From NCBI RefSeq assembly GCF_014640615.1, contig NZ_BMHH01000002.1:1-64000 (forward strand): DNA of 64,000 nt. The letters are read 5' to 3'. Position 1 is the stretch's first letter; each line of letters starts with the position of its first letter. The notes beneath the pieces are model-generated. The model did not search any database. It was not told the DNA's origin and saw only the letters and a list, made by a program, of their open reading frames with translations. The position numbers were made by a program, and so were the translations under genes. This stretch comes from Paramesorhizobium endophyticum. Lineage in GTDB: Bacteria; Pseudomonadota; Alphaproteobacteria; Rhizobiales; Rhizobiaceae. Below, piece after piece: positions 38,057-47,162 of this stretch.

Positions 38057-39397
38057 ATGGCATCGGCTGCAGAACAGCTTGCATCCAATCTTAATTTTGC
38101 GGCCTTTTCTAAGGCCGATGAGCTGAAGCGGCGAATCTGGTTCACGCTGGGCGCGCTGCTCGTCTACCGGTTCGGTACCTATATCCCGCTGCCCGGCATC
38201 AATCCTGACGCGCTCGCGCAGGCTTTCCAGCAGCACAGCCAGGGCGTGCTCGGACTTTTCAACATGTTCGCCGGTGGCGCCGTGGGCCGTATGGCCATTT
38301 TCGCGCTCGGCATCATGCCTTACATCTCCGCTTCGATCATCGTGCAGCTCATGACGTCGGTTGTCCCGTCGCTTGAAGCGCTGAAGAAGGAAGGGGAGGC
38401 GGGCCGCAAGGTCATCAATCAATATACCCGCTACGGCACGGTGCTGCTTGCCACCGTCCAGGCCTATGCCATCGCGGCGGGTCTCGAATCGGGCAATGGC
38501 ATCGTCACCGATCCCGGCCTGTTCTTCCGAATCTCCACGGTCATCACGCTGGTCGGCGGCACGATGTTCCTGATGTGGCTGGGTGAGCAGATCACCGCGC
38601 GCGGCATCGGCAACGGCATTTCGCTGATCATCTTCTCCGGTATCGTCGCGAACCTGCCCCATGCCATCGGTGGCACGCTCGAACTGGGCCGCACCGGTGC
38701 GCTTTCGACCGCGCTGATTCTCGGCATCATCATTCTGGCCGTCGCGCTCATCGCCATCATCGTCTTCGTCGAGCGAGCGCAGCGCCGTCTTCTGATCCAA
38801 TATCCGAAGCGCCAGGTCGGCAACCGCATGTTCCAGGGCGACACGTCGCACCTGCCGCTGAAGCTCAACACTGCCGGCGTCATTCCGCCGATCTTCGCCT
38901 CGTCGCTGTTGCTTCTGCCGGCGACCGTCGCGGGCTTTGCCAATACGCAGGAAATGCCCGGCTGGGCGACGACGCTTCTTGCCGCGCTCGGCCATGGCCA
39001 GCCCATCTATATGGCGCTCTATGCTGCGCTGATGGTGTTCTTCTGCTTCTTCTACACGGCTATCGTCTTCAATCCGAAGGATACGGCCGACCAGCTCAAG
39101 AAGCATTCGGGCTTCATCCCCGGCATTCGTCCGGGCGAGCGGACCGCGGAGTATATCGATTACGTCTTGACCCGCATCACGGTCGTCGGCGCCATCTACA
39201 TCGTGCTGGTTTGCATGCTGCCCGAGTTTCTGATTTCCGCTACCGGCGTCCCCTTCTATCTTGGCGGCACTTCGCTGCTCATCGTGGTCAGCGTGACGCT
39301 CGATACGGTCGCGCAGATCCAGGGCCATCTGATCGCCCATCAATATGAGGGGCTCATCAAGAAATCGAAGCTTCGGGGAGGAAAGCGCAACAAATGA
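38057..39397 (+). CDS. secY: Preprotein translocase subunit SecY
   Basis: 446-residue central pore of the SecYEG channel, with about ten transmembrane helices. Recognisable parts: [20 protein letters not shown] (helix 1 and start of the plug region), [15 protein letters not shown], and the cytosolic C4-C5 loops with [20 protein letters not shown] and [23 protein letters not shown] 38057 has CCGGAGATCTTCC before it. The stop overlaps adk (ATGA). Confidence 0.98.
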   Translation: MASAAEQLASNLNFAAFSKADELKRRIWFTLGALLVYRFGTYIPLPGINPDALAQAFQQHSQGVLGLFNMFAGGAVGRMAIFALGIMPYISASIIVQLMTSVVPSLEALKKEGEAGRKVINQYTRYGTVLLATVQAYAIAAGLESGNGIVTDPGLFFRISTVITLVGGTMFLMWLGEQITARGIGNGISLIIFSGIVANLPHAIGGTLELGRTGALSTALILGIIILAVALIAIIVFVERAQRRLLIQYPKRQVGNRMFQGDTSHLPLKLNTAGVIPPIFASSLLLLPATVAGFANTQEMPGWATTLLAALGHGQPIYMALYAALMVFFCFFYTAIVFNPKDTADQLKKHSGFIPGIRPGERTAEYIDYVLTRITVVGAIYIVLVCMLPEFLISATGVPFYLGGTSLLIVVSVTLDTVAQIQGHLIAHQYEGLIKKSKLRGGKRNK

Positions 39398-39978
39398 GAC
39401 TGATTTTTCTTGGTCCTCCGGGGGCAGGCAAGGGGACGCAGGCCAAGTATCTGAGCGAGAAACATGGCATTCCGCAATTGTCGACCGGTGACATGCTCCG
39501 TGCAGCGGTTGCCGCCGAGACGGAAGTCGGCAAGCGCGCCAAGGCTGTGATGGATGCCGGGCAACTCGTTTCGGATGACATCGTCAACCAGATTGTCTCG
39601 GAACGGATCGACCAGCCGGACTGCGCCAAAGGGTTCATCCTCGATGGATACCCCCGCACCGTTCCGCAGGCAAAGGCGCTGGCCCGGATGCTGGAGGAGA
39701 AGGGCCTCGCTCTCGATGCAGTAATCGAACTGAAGGTCGATGAGGCTGCCCTGGTTCGCCGTATGGAAAACCGGGTTGCCGAGACGACCGCCGCAGGCGG
39801 CAATGTCCGCTCCGACGACAATCCGGAGGCATTCCGCAAGCGTCTGGTGGAGTATCGCGAGAAGACCGCGCCTTTGTCGGCCTATTATGCCGAGACGGGC
39901 GAGTTGAAAGTGGTCAACGGCATGGCCGATGTCGATACGGTGACCGCCGAAATCGAAAGAATACTGATACCGGCCTGA
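39394..39978 (+). CDS. adk: Adenylate kinase (short-LID type)
   Basis: 194 residues; interconverts ATP, ADP and AMP. P-loop [10 protein letters not shown] (about 7-16), AMP-binding LSTGDMLR, and DGYPRTVPQ. The LID is the short form: after MENRVAE there is no zinc-finger or 27-residue insertion, in line with the reduced length versus ~214 residues for the long type. Coupled to secY. The 238 bases to rpsM hold no gene; alphaproteobacteria generally lack infA and rpmJ here. Confidence 0.97.
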   Translation: MRLIFLGPPGAGKGTQAKYLSEKHGIPQLSTGDMLRAAVAAETEVGKRAKAVMDAGQLVSDDIVNQIVSERIDQPDCAKGFILDGYPRTVPQAKALARMLEEKGLALDAVIELKVDEAALVRRMENRVAETTAAGGNVRSDDNPEAFRKRLVEYREKTAPLSAYYAETGELKVVNGMADVDTVTAEIERILIPA

Positions 39979-40216
39979 AAACTTTGCAGCCAGGCTATCT
40001 TGGCAGGAAGCAAAGCATCGGGGCGATATTGGAAAAGAATGGCCGGGGAGTTGACTTTTCCCGGCGATTCCGCCAAAGACTGCACCAATCATCTCGTTTT
40101 TGAATGGTCGGTGCCGGCGAAAACAACAAGAGCCGATACCGGGCATTTTTATGCTGTCTGGTTGAAATTCATTAGAATGTCCGGACAGGGCAGCGGTAAC
40201 ATCAAGGAGAACAGGC

Positions 40217-40585
40217 GTGGCTCGTATTGCTGGCGTCAACATCCCGACGAACAAGCGCGTTATCATTGCGCTTCAGTACATCCACGGGATCGGGCAGAAG
40301 TTTGCCCAGGAAATCATCGACAAGGTCGGCATTCCCGCCGAGCGTCGCGTTCATCAGCTGACGGATGCTGAAGTGCTTCAGATCCGTGAGACCATCGACC
40401 GTGATTATCAGGTCGAGGGCGATCTGCGTCGCGAAGTGTCGATGAATATCAAGCGTCTGATGGACCTTGGCTGCTACCGCGGCCTGCGTCATCGCCGCTC
40501 GCTCCCGGTTCGCGGCCAGCGCACGCATACCAATGCGCGCACCCGTAAGGGCCCGGCCAAGGCGATTGCCGGCAAGAAGAAGTAA
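40217..40585 (+). CDS. rpsM: 30S ribosomal protein S13
   Basis: 122 residues; forms intersubunit bridges and contacts P-site tRNA. Starts [20 protein letters not shown] at a GTG codon (40217) with AAGGAGAACAGGC before it. The conserved [20 protein letters not shown] and basic tail are present. A tandem-repeat hairpin follows. Confidence 0.97.
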   Translation: MARIAGVNIPTNKRVIIALQYIHGIGQKFAQEIIDKVGIPAERRVHQLTDAEVLQIRETIDRDYQVEGDLRREVSMNIKRLMDLGCYRGLRHRRSLPVRGQRTHTNARTRKGPAKAIAGKKK

Positions 40586-40588
40586 TTG

Positions 40589-40680
40589 AGAGGGTAGTGA
40601 GGTAGTGAGTGGTGAGATAGTGAGTAGGGGTAGAAATCCTCTATTCGCTATCTCACTATCTCACTACTCACTATTCCCTC
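40589..40680. repeat. Tandem-repeat hairpin between rpsM and rpsK
   Basis: The left arm (40589-40632) reads AGAGGGTAGTGAGGTAGTGA followed by GTGGTGAGATAGTGAGTAGG. The right arm (about 40638-40680) has CTATTCGCTATCTCACTATC then TCACTACTCACTATTCCCTC. The arms are complementary apart from a few mismatches. Units of about 8 bases (GTGAGGTA, GTGAGATA) are the same as at 3970-4086. Confidence 0.72.
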
Positions 40681-40731
40681 CGGTGTAGCCGCTGGCGTTA
40701 CGGCGGCGTTGAGATCAACGGAAGGACTACC

Positions 40732-41121
40732 ATGGCCAAGGAAGCCACACGCGTTCGCCGCCGCGAGCGTAAAAACATTTCGTCGGGTGTCGCTCACGTC
40801 AATTCGACGTTCAACAACACGATGATCACCATCACGGACGCGCAGGGCAATGCGATTGCCTGGTCCTCCGCCGGTGCGCAGGGGTTCAAGGGCTCGCGCA
40901 AGTCGACGCCGTTCGCCGCGCAGATGGCCGCCGAGGATTGCGCCAAGAAGGCGCAGGAGCATGGCATGCGCTCGCTGGAAGTCGAGGTTTGCGGTCCGGG
41001 TTCGGGCCGTGAGTCGGCGCTTCGCGCTCTGCAGGCCGCGGGCTTCATGATCACCTCGATCCGTGACGTGACCCCGATCCCGCACAATGGCTGCCGCCCG
41101 CGCAAGAAGCGCCGCGTCTAG
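40732..41121 (+). CDS. rpsK: 30S ribosomal protein S11
   Basis: 129 residues; platform protein near the Shine-Dalgarno helix. Signatures: [20 protein letters not shown] and [20 protein letters not shown] at the end. ACGGAAGGACTACC precedes the ATG. The 146-base gap upstream is almost filled by the tandem-repeat hairpin. Confidence 0.98.
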   Translation: MAKEATRVRRRERKNISSGVAHVNSTFNNTMITITDAQGNAIAWSSAGAQGFKGSRKSTPFAAQMAAEDCAKKAQEHGMRSLEVEVCGPGSGRESALRALQAAGFMITSIRDVTPIPHNGCRPRKKRRV

Positions 41122-41139
41122 TAAACTGCGATCTTTTAG

Positions 41140-41169
41140 CCGCATGAGCCTTTCGGGGCTCCTCTGCGG
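41140..41169 (+). promoter_or_regulatory. Hairpin before rpoA
   Basis: CCGCA (41140-41144) with TGCGG (41165-41169) encloses GAGCC...GGCTC, a two-part stem in the 105-base rpsK-rpoA gap. No T tract. It could set the ratio of RNA polymerase alpha to ribosomal protein. Confidence 0.45.
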
Positions 41170-41226
41170 TTCCACGCTCTGTCACCACGATTGGATGGTG
41201 GTGAAGGCAAGGACAAGGAAAATCAA

Positions 41227-42237
41227 ATGATCCAGAAAAACTGGCAGGAACTGATCAAGCCGAACAAGGTCGAGTTCCAGACCTCCGGCAAGACCAAGGC
41301 GACCGTCATCGCTGAGCCGCTGGAGCGCGGCTATGGCCTGACGCTGGGCAATGCGCTTCGCCGCGTGCTGCTTTCGTCGCTGCGCGGAGCCGCCGTCACG
41401 GCGGTGCAGATCGACGGCGTTCTGCATGAGTTCTCCTCGATCTCTGGCGTGCGTGAGGACGTCACCGATATCGTCCTCAACATCAAGGAAATCGCCATCA
41501 AGATGGAAGGCGATGGTCCCAAGCGCATGGTCGTCCGCAAGGAAGGCCCGGGCGTGGTGACGGCCGGCGATATCCAGACGGTTGGCGATGTCGAAATCCT
41601 CAATCCGGATCATGTGATCTGCACCCTTGACGAGGGCGCGGAGATCCGCATGGAGTTCACCGTCAACACCGGCAAGGGCTATGTGCCCGCCGACCGCAAC
41701 CGCGCCGAGGATGCGCCGATTGGGCTCATCCCGGTCGACAGTCTCTATTCGCCGGTGCGCAAGGTGTCGTACAAGGTGGAGAACACCCGTGAGGGCCAGG
41801 TTCTCGACTATGACAAGCTGACGCTGAGCATCGAGACCGACGGTTCGATCACCGGTGAGGACGCCGTGGCTTACGCCGCGCGCATCCTGCAGGACCAACT
41901 GTCGATCTTCGTCAATTTCGACGAGCCGCAGAAGGAAATGCCGCAGGAGCAGGTGGCGGAACTCGCCTTCAACCCGGCGCTGCTGAAGAAGGTGGACGAG
42001 CTGGAGTTGTCGGTGCGTTCGGCGAACTGCCTGAAGAACGACAACATCGTCTATATCGGCGACCTGATCCAGAAGACGGAAGCCGAGATGCTGCGGACGC
42101 CGAACTTCGGCCGCAAGTCGCTGAACGAGATCAAGGAAGTTCTGGCATCCATGGGCCTCCATCTTGGCATGGAAATCCCGTCCTGGCCGCCGGAAAACAT
42201 CGAAGATCTCGCCAAGCGTTACGAAGACCAATATTGA
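41227..42237 (+). CDS. rpoA: DNA-directed RNA polymerase subunit alpha
   Basis: 336 residues; dimer that nucleates polymerase assembly, and whose C-terminal domain binds UP elements and activators. N-terminal domain with [20 protein letters not shown] (about 30-50); linker; C-terminal domain with [20 protein letters not shown] and [20 protein letters not shown] 41227 gives [18 protein letters not shown]; an in-frame start 12 codons earlier is not family-like. Confidence 0.98.
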   Translation: MIQKNWQELIKPNKVEFQTSGKTKATVIAEPLERGYGLTLGNALRRVLLSSLRGAAVTAVQIDGVLHEFSSISGVREDVTDIVLNIKEIAIKMEGDGPKRMVVRKEGPGVVTAGDIQTVGDVEILNPDHVICTLDEGAEIRMEFTVNTGKGYVPADRNRAEDAPIGLIPVDSLYSPVRKVSYKVENTREGQVLDYDKLTLSIETDGSITGEDAVAYAARILQDQLSIFVNFDEPQKEMPQEQVAELAFNPALLKKVDELELSVRSANCLKNDNIVYIGDLIQKTEAEMLRTPNFGRKSLNEIKEVLASMGLHLGMEIPSWPPENIEDLAKRYEDQY

Positions 42238-42283
42238 GAATTGCCGGGCCTAGCCCGAAGTTGAAAATTGAAGGAGAAGGCTC

Positions 42284-42709
42284 ATGCGCCACGGTAATTC
42301 AGGCCGCAAGCTGAACCGGACTGCCAGCCACCGCAAGGCGATGTTTGCCAATATGGCCGCTTCGCTGATCGAGCATGAGCAGATCGTGACGACGCTGCCC
42401 AAGGCCAAGGAAATCCGCCCGATCGTCGAGAAGCTTGTCACGCTCGGCAAGCGCGGCGATCTGCACGCCCGCCGTCAGGCGATTTCGGCGATCCGCGATG
42501 TGAAGCTCGTTGCCAAGCTGTTCGATACGCTGGCCACCCGCTACGCGCAGCGCAATGGCGGCTACATCCGCATCATGAAGGCCGGCTTCCGCGCCGGCGA
42601 CAACGCGCCTCTGGCTGTTGTCGAGTTCGTGGAGCGTGACGTCAACGCCAAGGGCGCCAAGGACATCGCCCGCACCGAGGCGGAAGCCTCCGAAGCAGAA
42701 GCGGCCTAA
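42284..42709 (+). CDS. rplQ: 50S ribosomal protein L17
   Basis: 141 residues; near the tunnel exit. Starts [20 protein letters not shown], with the family core up to about residue 120 ([18 protein letters not shown]) and an acidic Ala/Glu tail. AAGGAGAAGGCTC precedes the ATG. Last gene of the alpha operon; a terminator follows. Confidence 0.97.
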   Translation: MRHGNSGRKLNRTASHRKAMFANMAASLIEHEQIVTTLPKAKEIRPIVEKLVTLGKRGDLHARRQAISAIRDVKLVAKLFDTLATRYAQRNGGYIRIMKAGFRAGDNAPLAVVEFVERDVNAKGAKDIARTEAEASEAEAA

Positions 42710-42736
42710 TTTCGCATCTGCAATCGAAATTGAACG

Positions 42737-42758
42737 AGGGGCCGAAAGGCCCCTTTTT
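42737..42758 (+). terminator. Terminator of the alpha operon
   Basis: AGGGGCC (42737-42743), GAAA loop, GGCCCCT (42748-42754) and a T-rich tail (TTTTCTTT). It lies 27 bases after the rplQ stop and closes the ribosomal block. Confidence 0.88.
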
Positions 42759-42809
42759 CTTTGGGGCCGGATATCAGTTATCGTTGACAATATATCGGAG
42801 TTCCCTGGA

Positions 42810-42990
42810 TCCCTTCACCCTCGTGGTTCGAGGCTCATTCCGCTTCGCTCCAATCGCACCTCACCATGAGGGTGAAGGGGCGCCGGCGCTTCCTACAGTC
42901 ATCAAGCGGAGGAAAGATCGGCGCTCCAGTAGCTCCTCATGGTGAGGTGCTCGTGCAGCGCAGCGGAACGAGCCTCGAACCACGAGGGGC
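42810..42990. repeat. Large palindromic intergenic element
   Basis: CCTCGTGGTTCGAGGCTC begins the left arm (42819-42872), which ends in CACCTCACCATGAGGG. The right arm (42933-42988) runs back through CTCATGGTGAGGTGCTC, GCAGCGGAACGAGCCTCGAA and CCACGAGG. The arms match over about 50 bases with several differences around a 60-base loop. Non-coding; the style matches palindromic MITE-like repeats of rhizobia. It occupies the place where the toxin partner of the neighbouring antitoxin would be expected. Confidence 0.7.
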
Positions 42991-43019
42991 GCTTGGCGCT
43001 GCCCTCAATAGGCAATACT

Positions 43020-43268
43020 CTAGAAAGCGTTTCGCGAGGGCGAGGCACCGCGCTCGAACTCCCCGCCGGGAAATGTTTTCAGATAGGAAAGAAGACTTGG
43101 CCGGTTCTTCTTGTTGATGGATGCTCGCGCAATCTCTGCTGCTTCAAGCGGAACCAGTGCGGCGATGGGCTTTCCGCGCCGCGTAATGGTGACGATTTCA
43201 CCTTTGTTTGCCTCATCGATATAGGCCGACAGGCTGGCTTTTGCATCCTTGAGGCTGACGGTGGACAT
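43020..43268 (-). CDS. Orphan Phd/YefM-family antitoxin
   Basis: An 82-residue protein from ATG 43268 (a GTG five codons earlier is also in frame). The N-terminal MSTVSLKDAKASLSAYIDEA and ITRRGKPIAALVPLEAAE are characteristic of Phd/YefM (prevent-host-death) antitoxins, which bind DNA as dimers. The C-terminal tail KTFPGGEFERGASPSRNAF is where the toxin (usually VapC/PIN or Doc) would be held. Downstream on the same strand there is only a palindromic repeat and the rplQ terminator, so no toxin gene is present. Either a relic or a solitary regulator. Confidence 0.8.
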   Translation of the reverse strand: MSTVSLKDAKASLSAYIDEANKGEIVTITRRGKPIAALVPLEAAEIARASINKKNRPSLLSYLKTFPGGEFERGASPSRNAF

Positions 43269-43446
43269 GATAATCTCGCACACAACGGATATAGGGCGAA
43301 TCTATATAGCTTTCAGTTGCGAATCAAGCTGACGTTTCCGCCTACGTTTGTCCATTCCCGCCCCTATCGATTTGTAGCTGTCTATGGCTTGGCTGGTTCG
43401 AATCTGTTCCTATCTATCCACTCGATATCGATTCAGGAGTTCGCTC

Positions 43447-44931
43447 ATGCCCTTCCGTTCTTCGAGCATTGCCGCTTTTCTTGCGCTGGCGATGGCCGTT
43501 GCCCCCATGGCTCCATCCTTCGCGCAGGAAAAGACGACAGGCGGGACGATCACCGATACGATCAAGGGTTTTCTGAGTAGCGGGTCGGACAAGGCCGCAC
43601 CGTCCGGCAAGCAGGTTCCGGTGAGTCGCGAGCAGATCGAGTGGTCCTATGCGCCGCTGGTGAAAAAGACCGCGCCGGCGGTGGTGAATGTCTATGCCGC
43701 ACGCGCAGTGGTCACGCGCTCGCCCTTTGCCGGCGATCCGTTCTTCGAGCAATTCTTCGGCAGCCGGTTTCAGGGCCGCCCGCGCATCCAGTCTTCGCTA
43801 GGTTCGGGCGTAATCGTCGATCCCAGCGGCATCGTCGTCACCAATTACCATGTCATCAAGGATGCGGACGACATCAAGGTGGCGCTTTCCGATGGACGCG
43901 AGTTCGAAAGCCGCATCTTGCTGAAGGACGAGAGCACCGATCTCGCCATCCTCAAGATCGACGCCAAGGAAGCCTTCCCGACCATCCCGCTCGGCAATTC
44001 GGACAATGTCGAGGTCGGCGATCTCGTACTGGCGATCGGCAATCCCTTCGGCGTCGGCCAGACGGTGACGAGCGGCATTGTTTCGGCCCAAGCGCGCACC
44101 CGCGTCGGCGTTTCCGACATGGATTTCTTCATCCAGACCGACGCTGCCATCAACCCCGGCAATTCCGGCGGCGCGCTTATCGACATGCAGGGCGAACTGA
44201 TCGGCATCAACACCGCGATCTATTCGCGCTCCGGCGGCTCCATCGGCATCGGCTTCGCCATTCCGTCCAACATGGTGCGCGCTGTTGTGGAAACGGCGAA
44301 GAAGGGCGGCAAGAGCTTCGAGCGTCCCTTCATCGGCGCGACCTTCCAGTCGGTGACGCCCGATGTCGCCGATAGCCTGGGGCTCAACCAGCCCTATGGC
44401 GCCCTGATCACGGCCATCGACAAGGGCGGTCCGGCGGATAAAGCAGGGCTGAAGGTGGGCGATCTCATCCTCTCCGCCGATGGCCAGCGCGTCGATAATC
44501 CGGATGTCCTCGCCTATCGGACCCTGACGACCGGCATCGGCAATCCCATCAAGCTCAATGTGCTGACGAATTCCGCCCAGCACGAAGTGACCGTGACGCT
44601 GGCGACCCCGCCCAAGGAAGCCGCCACTAAAACGCAGACGCTGGATGGCGATACGCCGCTGGCCGGTGCTGATGTGGCCGATTTGACGCCGACCCTCGCC
44701 CGCAAGTTCCGGCTCGGCAATTCGACGAGCGGCGTGGTGGTGACAGGCGTCTATCGCGGCTCGCCCGCGGCGCAATTGAACTTGCGTCCCGGCGACATCA
44801 TCCGGCGCGTCAATGGCGTGGATATCGCGTCGACGAGCGACCTGGCGCAGGTCCTCTCGGCGGGCACCAGCCTGCTGTGGCGCTTCGAGTTCGAGCGCAA
44901 CGGCGCGATCATTCGACAATACATACGCTAA
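43447..44931 (+). CDS. degP: DegP/HtrA-type periplasmic serine protease
   Basis: 494 residues from ATG 43447 (AGGAGTTCGCTC before it). Signal peptide of about 26 residues ending APSFAQ. Trypsin-like domain with the complete triad: His135 (TNYHVI), Asp165 (STDLAIL) and Ser240 (NPGNSGGAL). Two PDZ domains follow, at about 300-385 (GALITAIDKGGPADKAGLKV) and 405-490 (GVYRGSPAAQLNLRPGD). It degrades or refolds misfolded envelope proteins. The open frame extends upstream to 43384 but lacks signal-peptide character. rarA begins 16 bases after its stop, so the two may be co-transcribed. DegP, DegQ and DegS-like roles cannot be separated by eye. Confidence 0.93.
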   Translation: MPFRSSSIAAFLALAMAVAPMAPSFAQEKTTGGTITDTIKGFLSSGSDKAAPSGKQVPVSREQIEWSYAPLVKKTAPAVVNVYAARAVVTRSPFAGDPFFEQFFGSRFQGRPRIQSSLGSGVIVDPSGIVVTNYHVIKDADDIKVALSDGREFESRILLKDESTDLAILKIDAKEAFPTIPLGNSDNVEVGDLVLAIGNPFGVGQTVTSGIVSAQARTRVGVSDMDFFIQTDAAINPGNSGGALIDMQGELIGINTAIYSRSGGSIGIGFAIPSNMVRAVVETAKKGGKSFERPFIGATFQSVTPDVADSLGLNQPYGALITAIDKGGPADKAGLKVGDLILSADGQRVDNPDVLAYRTLTTGIGNPIKLNVLTNSAQHEVTVTLATPPKEAATKTQTLDGDTPLAGADVADLTPTLARKFRLGNSTSGVVVTGVYRGSPAAQLNLRPGDIIRRVNGVDIASTSDLAQVLSAGTSLLWRFEFERNGAIIRQYIR

Positions 44932-44947
44932 TTCCTAGATATAGCGT

Positions 44948-46255
44948 ATGACAGACCTATTCACAGCCAGCATCGACCCGCAGGCCGACCGCAACAGGCC
45001 GCTCGCCGACCGCATGCGCCCCCGCCACCTCTCGGAGGTGACGGGGCAGGGGCATTTGACCGGTCCGGAGGGGGTGTTGACCCGCATGATCGCCTCCGGC
45101 ACCCTCGGCTCCATGATCTTCTGGGGGCCTCCGGGCACCGGCAAGACCACCGTGGCACGGCTTTTGGCGGGCGAAACCAACCTCGCCTTCGAGCAGATAT
45201 CGGCGATCTTCTCCGGCGTAGCGGATTTGAAGAAGATGTTCGAGGCCGCCCGCGCGCGCCGCATGTCTGGACGCCAGACGCTGCTTTTCGTTGATGAGAT
45301 TCATCGCTTCAACCGCGCGCAGCAGGACAGTTTCCTGCCTGTCATGGAGGACGGCACGGTCATTCTGATCGGCGCGACGACCGAGAACCCATCCTTCGAG
45401 CTCAACGCCGCGCTCCTCTCCCGCGCGCGTGTGCTGACCTTCCACCCGCACGACGCCGACAGCATCGCCACCCTGCTGGCGCGGGCTGAAGAGAGCGAGG
45501 GCCGTCCGCTACCGCTCGACGAGGAGGGCAGGGCGAGCCTCATCCGCATGGCCGATGGCGATGGCCGCGCCGCCCTGACGCTGGCCGAAGAGGTCTGGCG
45601 CGCCGCCCGCAAGGACGAGATTTTCGACGCCGTGCAATTGCAGGAGGTCGTGCAGCGTCGCGCGCCGGTCTATGACAAGAGCCAGGACGGCCATTACAAT
45701 CTGATTTCAGCCCTGCATAAATCCGTGCGGGGGTCGGACCCTGACGCCGCGCTCTATTATCTCTGCCGCATGTTCGACGCGGGCGAGGACCCGCTTTATC
45801 TGGGGCGGCGTCTGGTGCGCATGGCCTCGGAGGATATCGGCCTTGCCGACCCGCAGGCGCTCGTCATCGCCAATGCCGCCAAGGATGCCTATGATTATCT
45901 AGGCTCGCCGGAGGGCGAACTGGCGCTGGCGGAGGCCTGCGTCTACCTCGCCACCGCGCCGAAATCGAACGCCATATATGTGGCCTACAAGGTGGCCATG
46001 CGCGCCGCGAAGGAAAACGGCTCACTCGTGCCGCCCAAGCATATCCTGAACGCGCCGACCAAGCTGATGAAGGGCGAAGGTTACGGCGCCGGCTATGCCT
46101 ATGATCACGACCAGCCGGATGCATTTTCCGGACAGGACTATTTCCCCGAAGCCATGGGGCGTCACATTTTTTATGACCCGCCGGAGCGCGGGTTTGAGCG
46201 GGAAATACGTAAAAGGCTGGATTATTGGGCGAAGCTGCGGCGGGAGCGGGGGTAG
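44948..46255 (+). CDS. rarA: Replication-associated recombination protein RarA (MgsA)
   Basis: 435-residue AAA+ ATPase of the clamp-loader-like family, acting at stalled replication forks. Walker A GPPGTGKTT (about 58-66), Walker B LLFVDEIHRF, sensor 1 GATTENPSF, then the tetramerisation region (YHSVRGSDPDAALY-like KSVRGSDPDAALYYLCRM, AEDIGLADP-like SEDIGLADP) and a C-terminal GMKG-type block (LMKGEGYGAGYAYDHD). Starts soon after degP, a common rhizobial order. Confidence 0.95.
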   Translation: MTDLFTASIDPQADRNRPLADRMRPRHLSEVTGQGHLTGPEGVLTRMIASGTLGSMIFWGPPGTGKTTVARLLAGETNLAFEQISAIFSGVADLKKMFEAARARRMSGRQTLLFVDEIHRFNRAQQDSFLPVMEDGTVILIGATTENPSFELNAALLSRARVLTFHPHDADSIATLLARAEESEGRPLPLDEEGRASLIRMADGDGRAALTLAEEVWRAARKDEIFDAVQLQEVVQRRAPVYDKSQDGHYNLISALHKSVRGSDPDAALYYLCRMFDAGEDPLYLGRRLVRMASEDIGLADPQALVIANAAKDAYDYLGSPEGELALAEACVYLATAPKSNAIYVAYKVAMRAAKENGSLVPPKHILNAPTKLMKGEGYGAGYAYDHDQPDAFSGQDYFPEAMGRHIFYDPPERGFEREIRKRLDYWAKLRRERG

Positions 46256-46352
46256 GGAATTAATCCATACCCTCGGCGCTATTCACCCCCCTCTGTCCTG
46301 CCGACGCTTCCGATAATATCTCAACCCATAGGTTCCCCGAATAGCACGCGCG

Positions 46353-46994
46353 CTACAGCGTCCGCACTTTCGGCGTGGAAGCGATATTGGTTGAACCAGG
46401 ACTGCCAAACCGCACCCCATCGATGAGCAATCCGACCATCCGCCGGGCTTCTTCCGTATCACCATTGCTGGCGGGCGTTGCCAGGCGCAGGCAGGCGAAG
46501 AGCAGTTCGCGGGCGTTGATATCCTTGCGGATCGCGCCGGCTGCTGCGGCAGCGTCGAGCAGGCCTTGCAGCGCCGGGGTGAGTTGGCCTTCCACATAAT
46601 CGGGCAGGGACTGATAGGCCGGGTCGCCTGAATGCAGCGCGGGGCCGAGGCCGCGCTTGGTCGCGACGAAATCCACCAGCCGCTCCACCCAAAGCGCCAG
46701 CGCTTCGTCGGGCGTATGTGTCTCGCGCAGTGTCGCGGCGGTTTCCACGCAAGCGTCCACCTCCCGCTGGATGATCGCCTTGATCATGTCCGAGCGCTGC
46801 GGGAAATGCCGGTAGAGCGTGCCGACGCCGACACCGGCCTCCGCCGCAATCGCGCGCATCGGCGCGTCTATTCCCGATTCCGCGAACACTTTCATCGCCG
46901 CCTGCAGCACCGCATCGAGATTGCGCCGCGCATCGGCCCGCATCGGGCGGTCCTGCTCGTTGCCTACATCCAGCGTCCCCGCACTCTTTCCCAT
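46353..46994 (-). CDS. TetR-family transcriptional regulator
   Basis: 213 residues with an N-terminal helix-turn-helix (about 38-62: AIAAEAGVGVGTLYRHFPQR) and a ligand-binding C-terminal domain that reads like TetR_C. It diverges from the aldo-keto reductase gene. Two inverted repeats in the 168-base gap between them (47011-47027 and 47032-47052) overlap the region directly upstream of its own start, so self-repression and control of the reductase are likely. The inducer is unknown. Confidence 0.88.
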   Translation of the reverse strand: MGKSAGTLDVGNEQDRPMRADARRNLDAVLQAAMKVFAESGIDAPMRAIAAEAGVGVGTLYRHFPQRSDMIKAIIQREVDACVETAATLRETHTPDEALALWVERLVDFVATKRGLGPALHSGDPAYQSLPDYVEGQLTPALQGLLDAAAAAGAIRKDINARELLFACLRLATPASNGDTEEARRMVGLLIDGVRFGSPGSTNIASTPKVRTL

Positions 46995-47010
46995 GATAAC
47001 CTCTTGCTAA

Positions 47011-47027
47011 ACGGAACAGTGTTCCGT
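47011..47027. promoter_or_regulatory. TetR operator 1
   Basis: ACGGAACAGTGTTCCGT is a perfect odd-centred palindrome 16 bases upstream of the TetR-type gene. It shares the CGGAAC/GTTCCG half-site with operator 2. Confidence 0.65.
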
Positions 47028-47031
47028 ATAT

Positions 47032-47052
47032 AAACGGACGAACGTTCCGTTT
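47032..47052. promoter_or_regulatory. TetR operator 2
   Basis: AAACGGA (47032-47038) and TCCGTTT (47046-47052) flank CGAACGT. Same half-site as operator 1, centred about 23 bases away, so two dimers could bind next to each other. Confidence 0.6.
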
Positions 47053-47083
47053 ATATATCCTCCCGGCCGGGATTTCGCCAGAG

Positions 47084-47125
47084 CATAATCCCCGAAAAGT
47101 TTCCGGACTTTTCGGAAGAGATTCT
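47084..47125. repeat. RIME-like palindrome upstream of the aldo-keto reductase
   Basis: CCGAAAAGT (47092-47100), TTCCGG, ACTTTTCGG (47107-47115): a perfect 9-bp stem, flanked by GAGCATAATC and GAGATTCTGC, decayed forms of the GCATGATC outer stem. It sits 38 bases before the reductase ATG. Confidence 0.65.
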
Positions 47126-47162
47126 GCGGCAAAGACAAAGATCTCACACAAGGAGAATTCGC

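Noticed and set aside
39979..40216. Missing rpmJ and infA between adk/secY and rpsM
   Set aside because: These genes are usually elsewhere in Alphaproteobacteria, so their absence is not an anomaly.
42866..43580. Plus-strand ORFs across the palindrome and antitoxin
   Set aside because: They are antisense to the antitoxin gene or derive from the palindromic repeat; no ribosome-binding site or family pattern.
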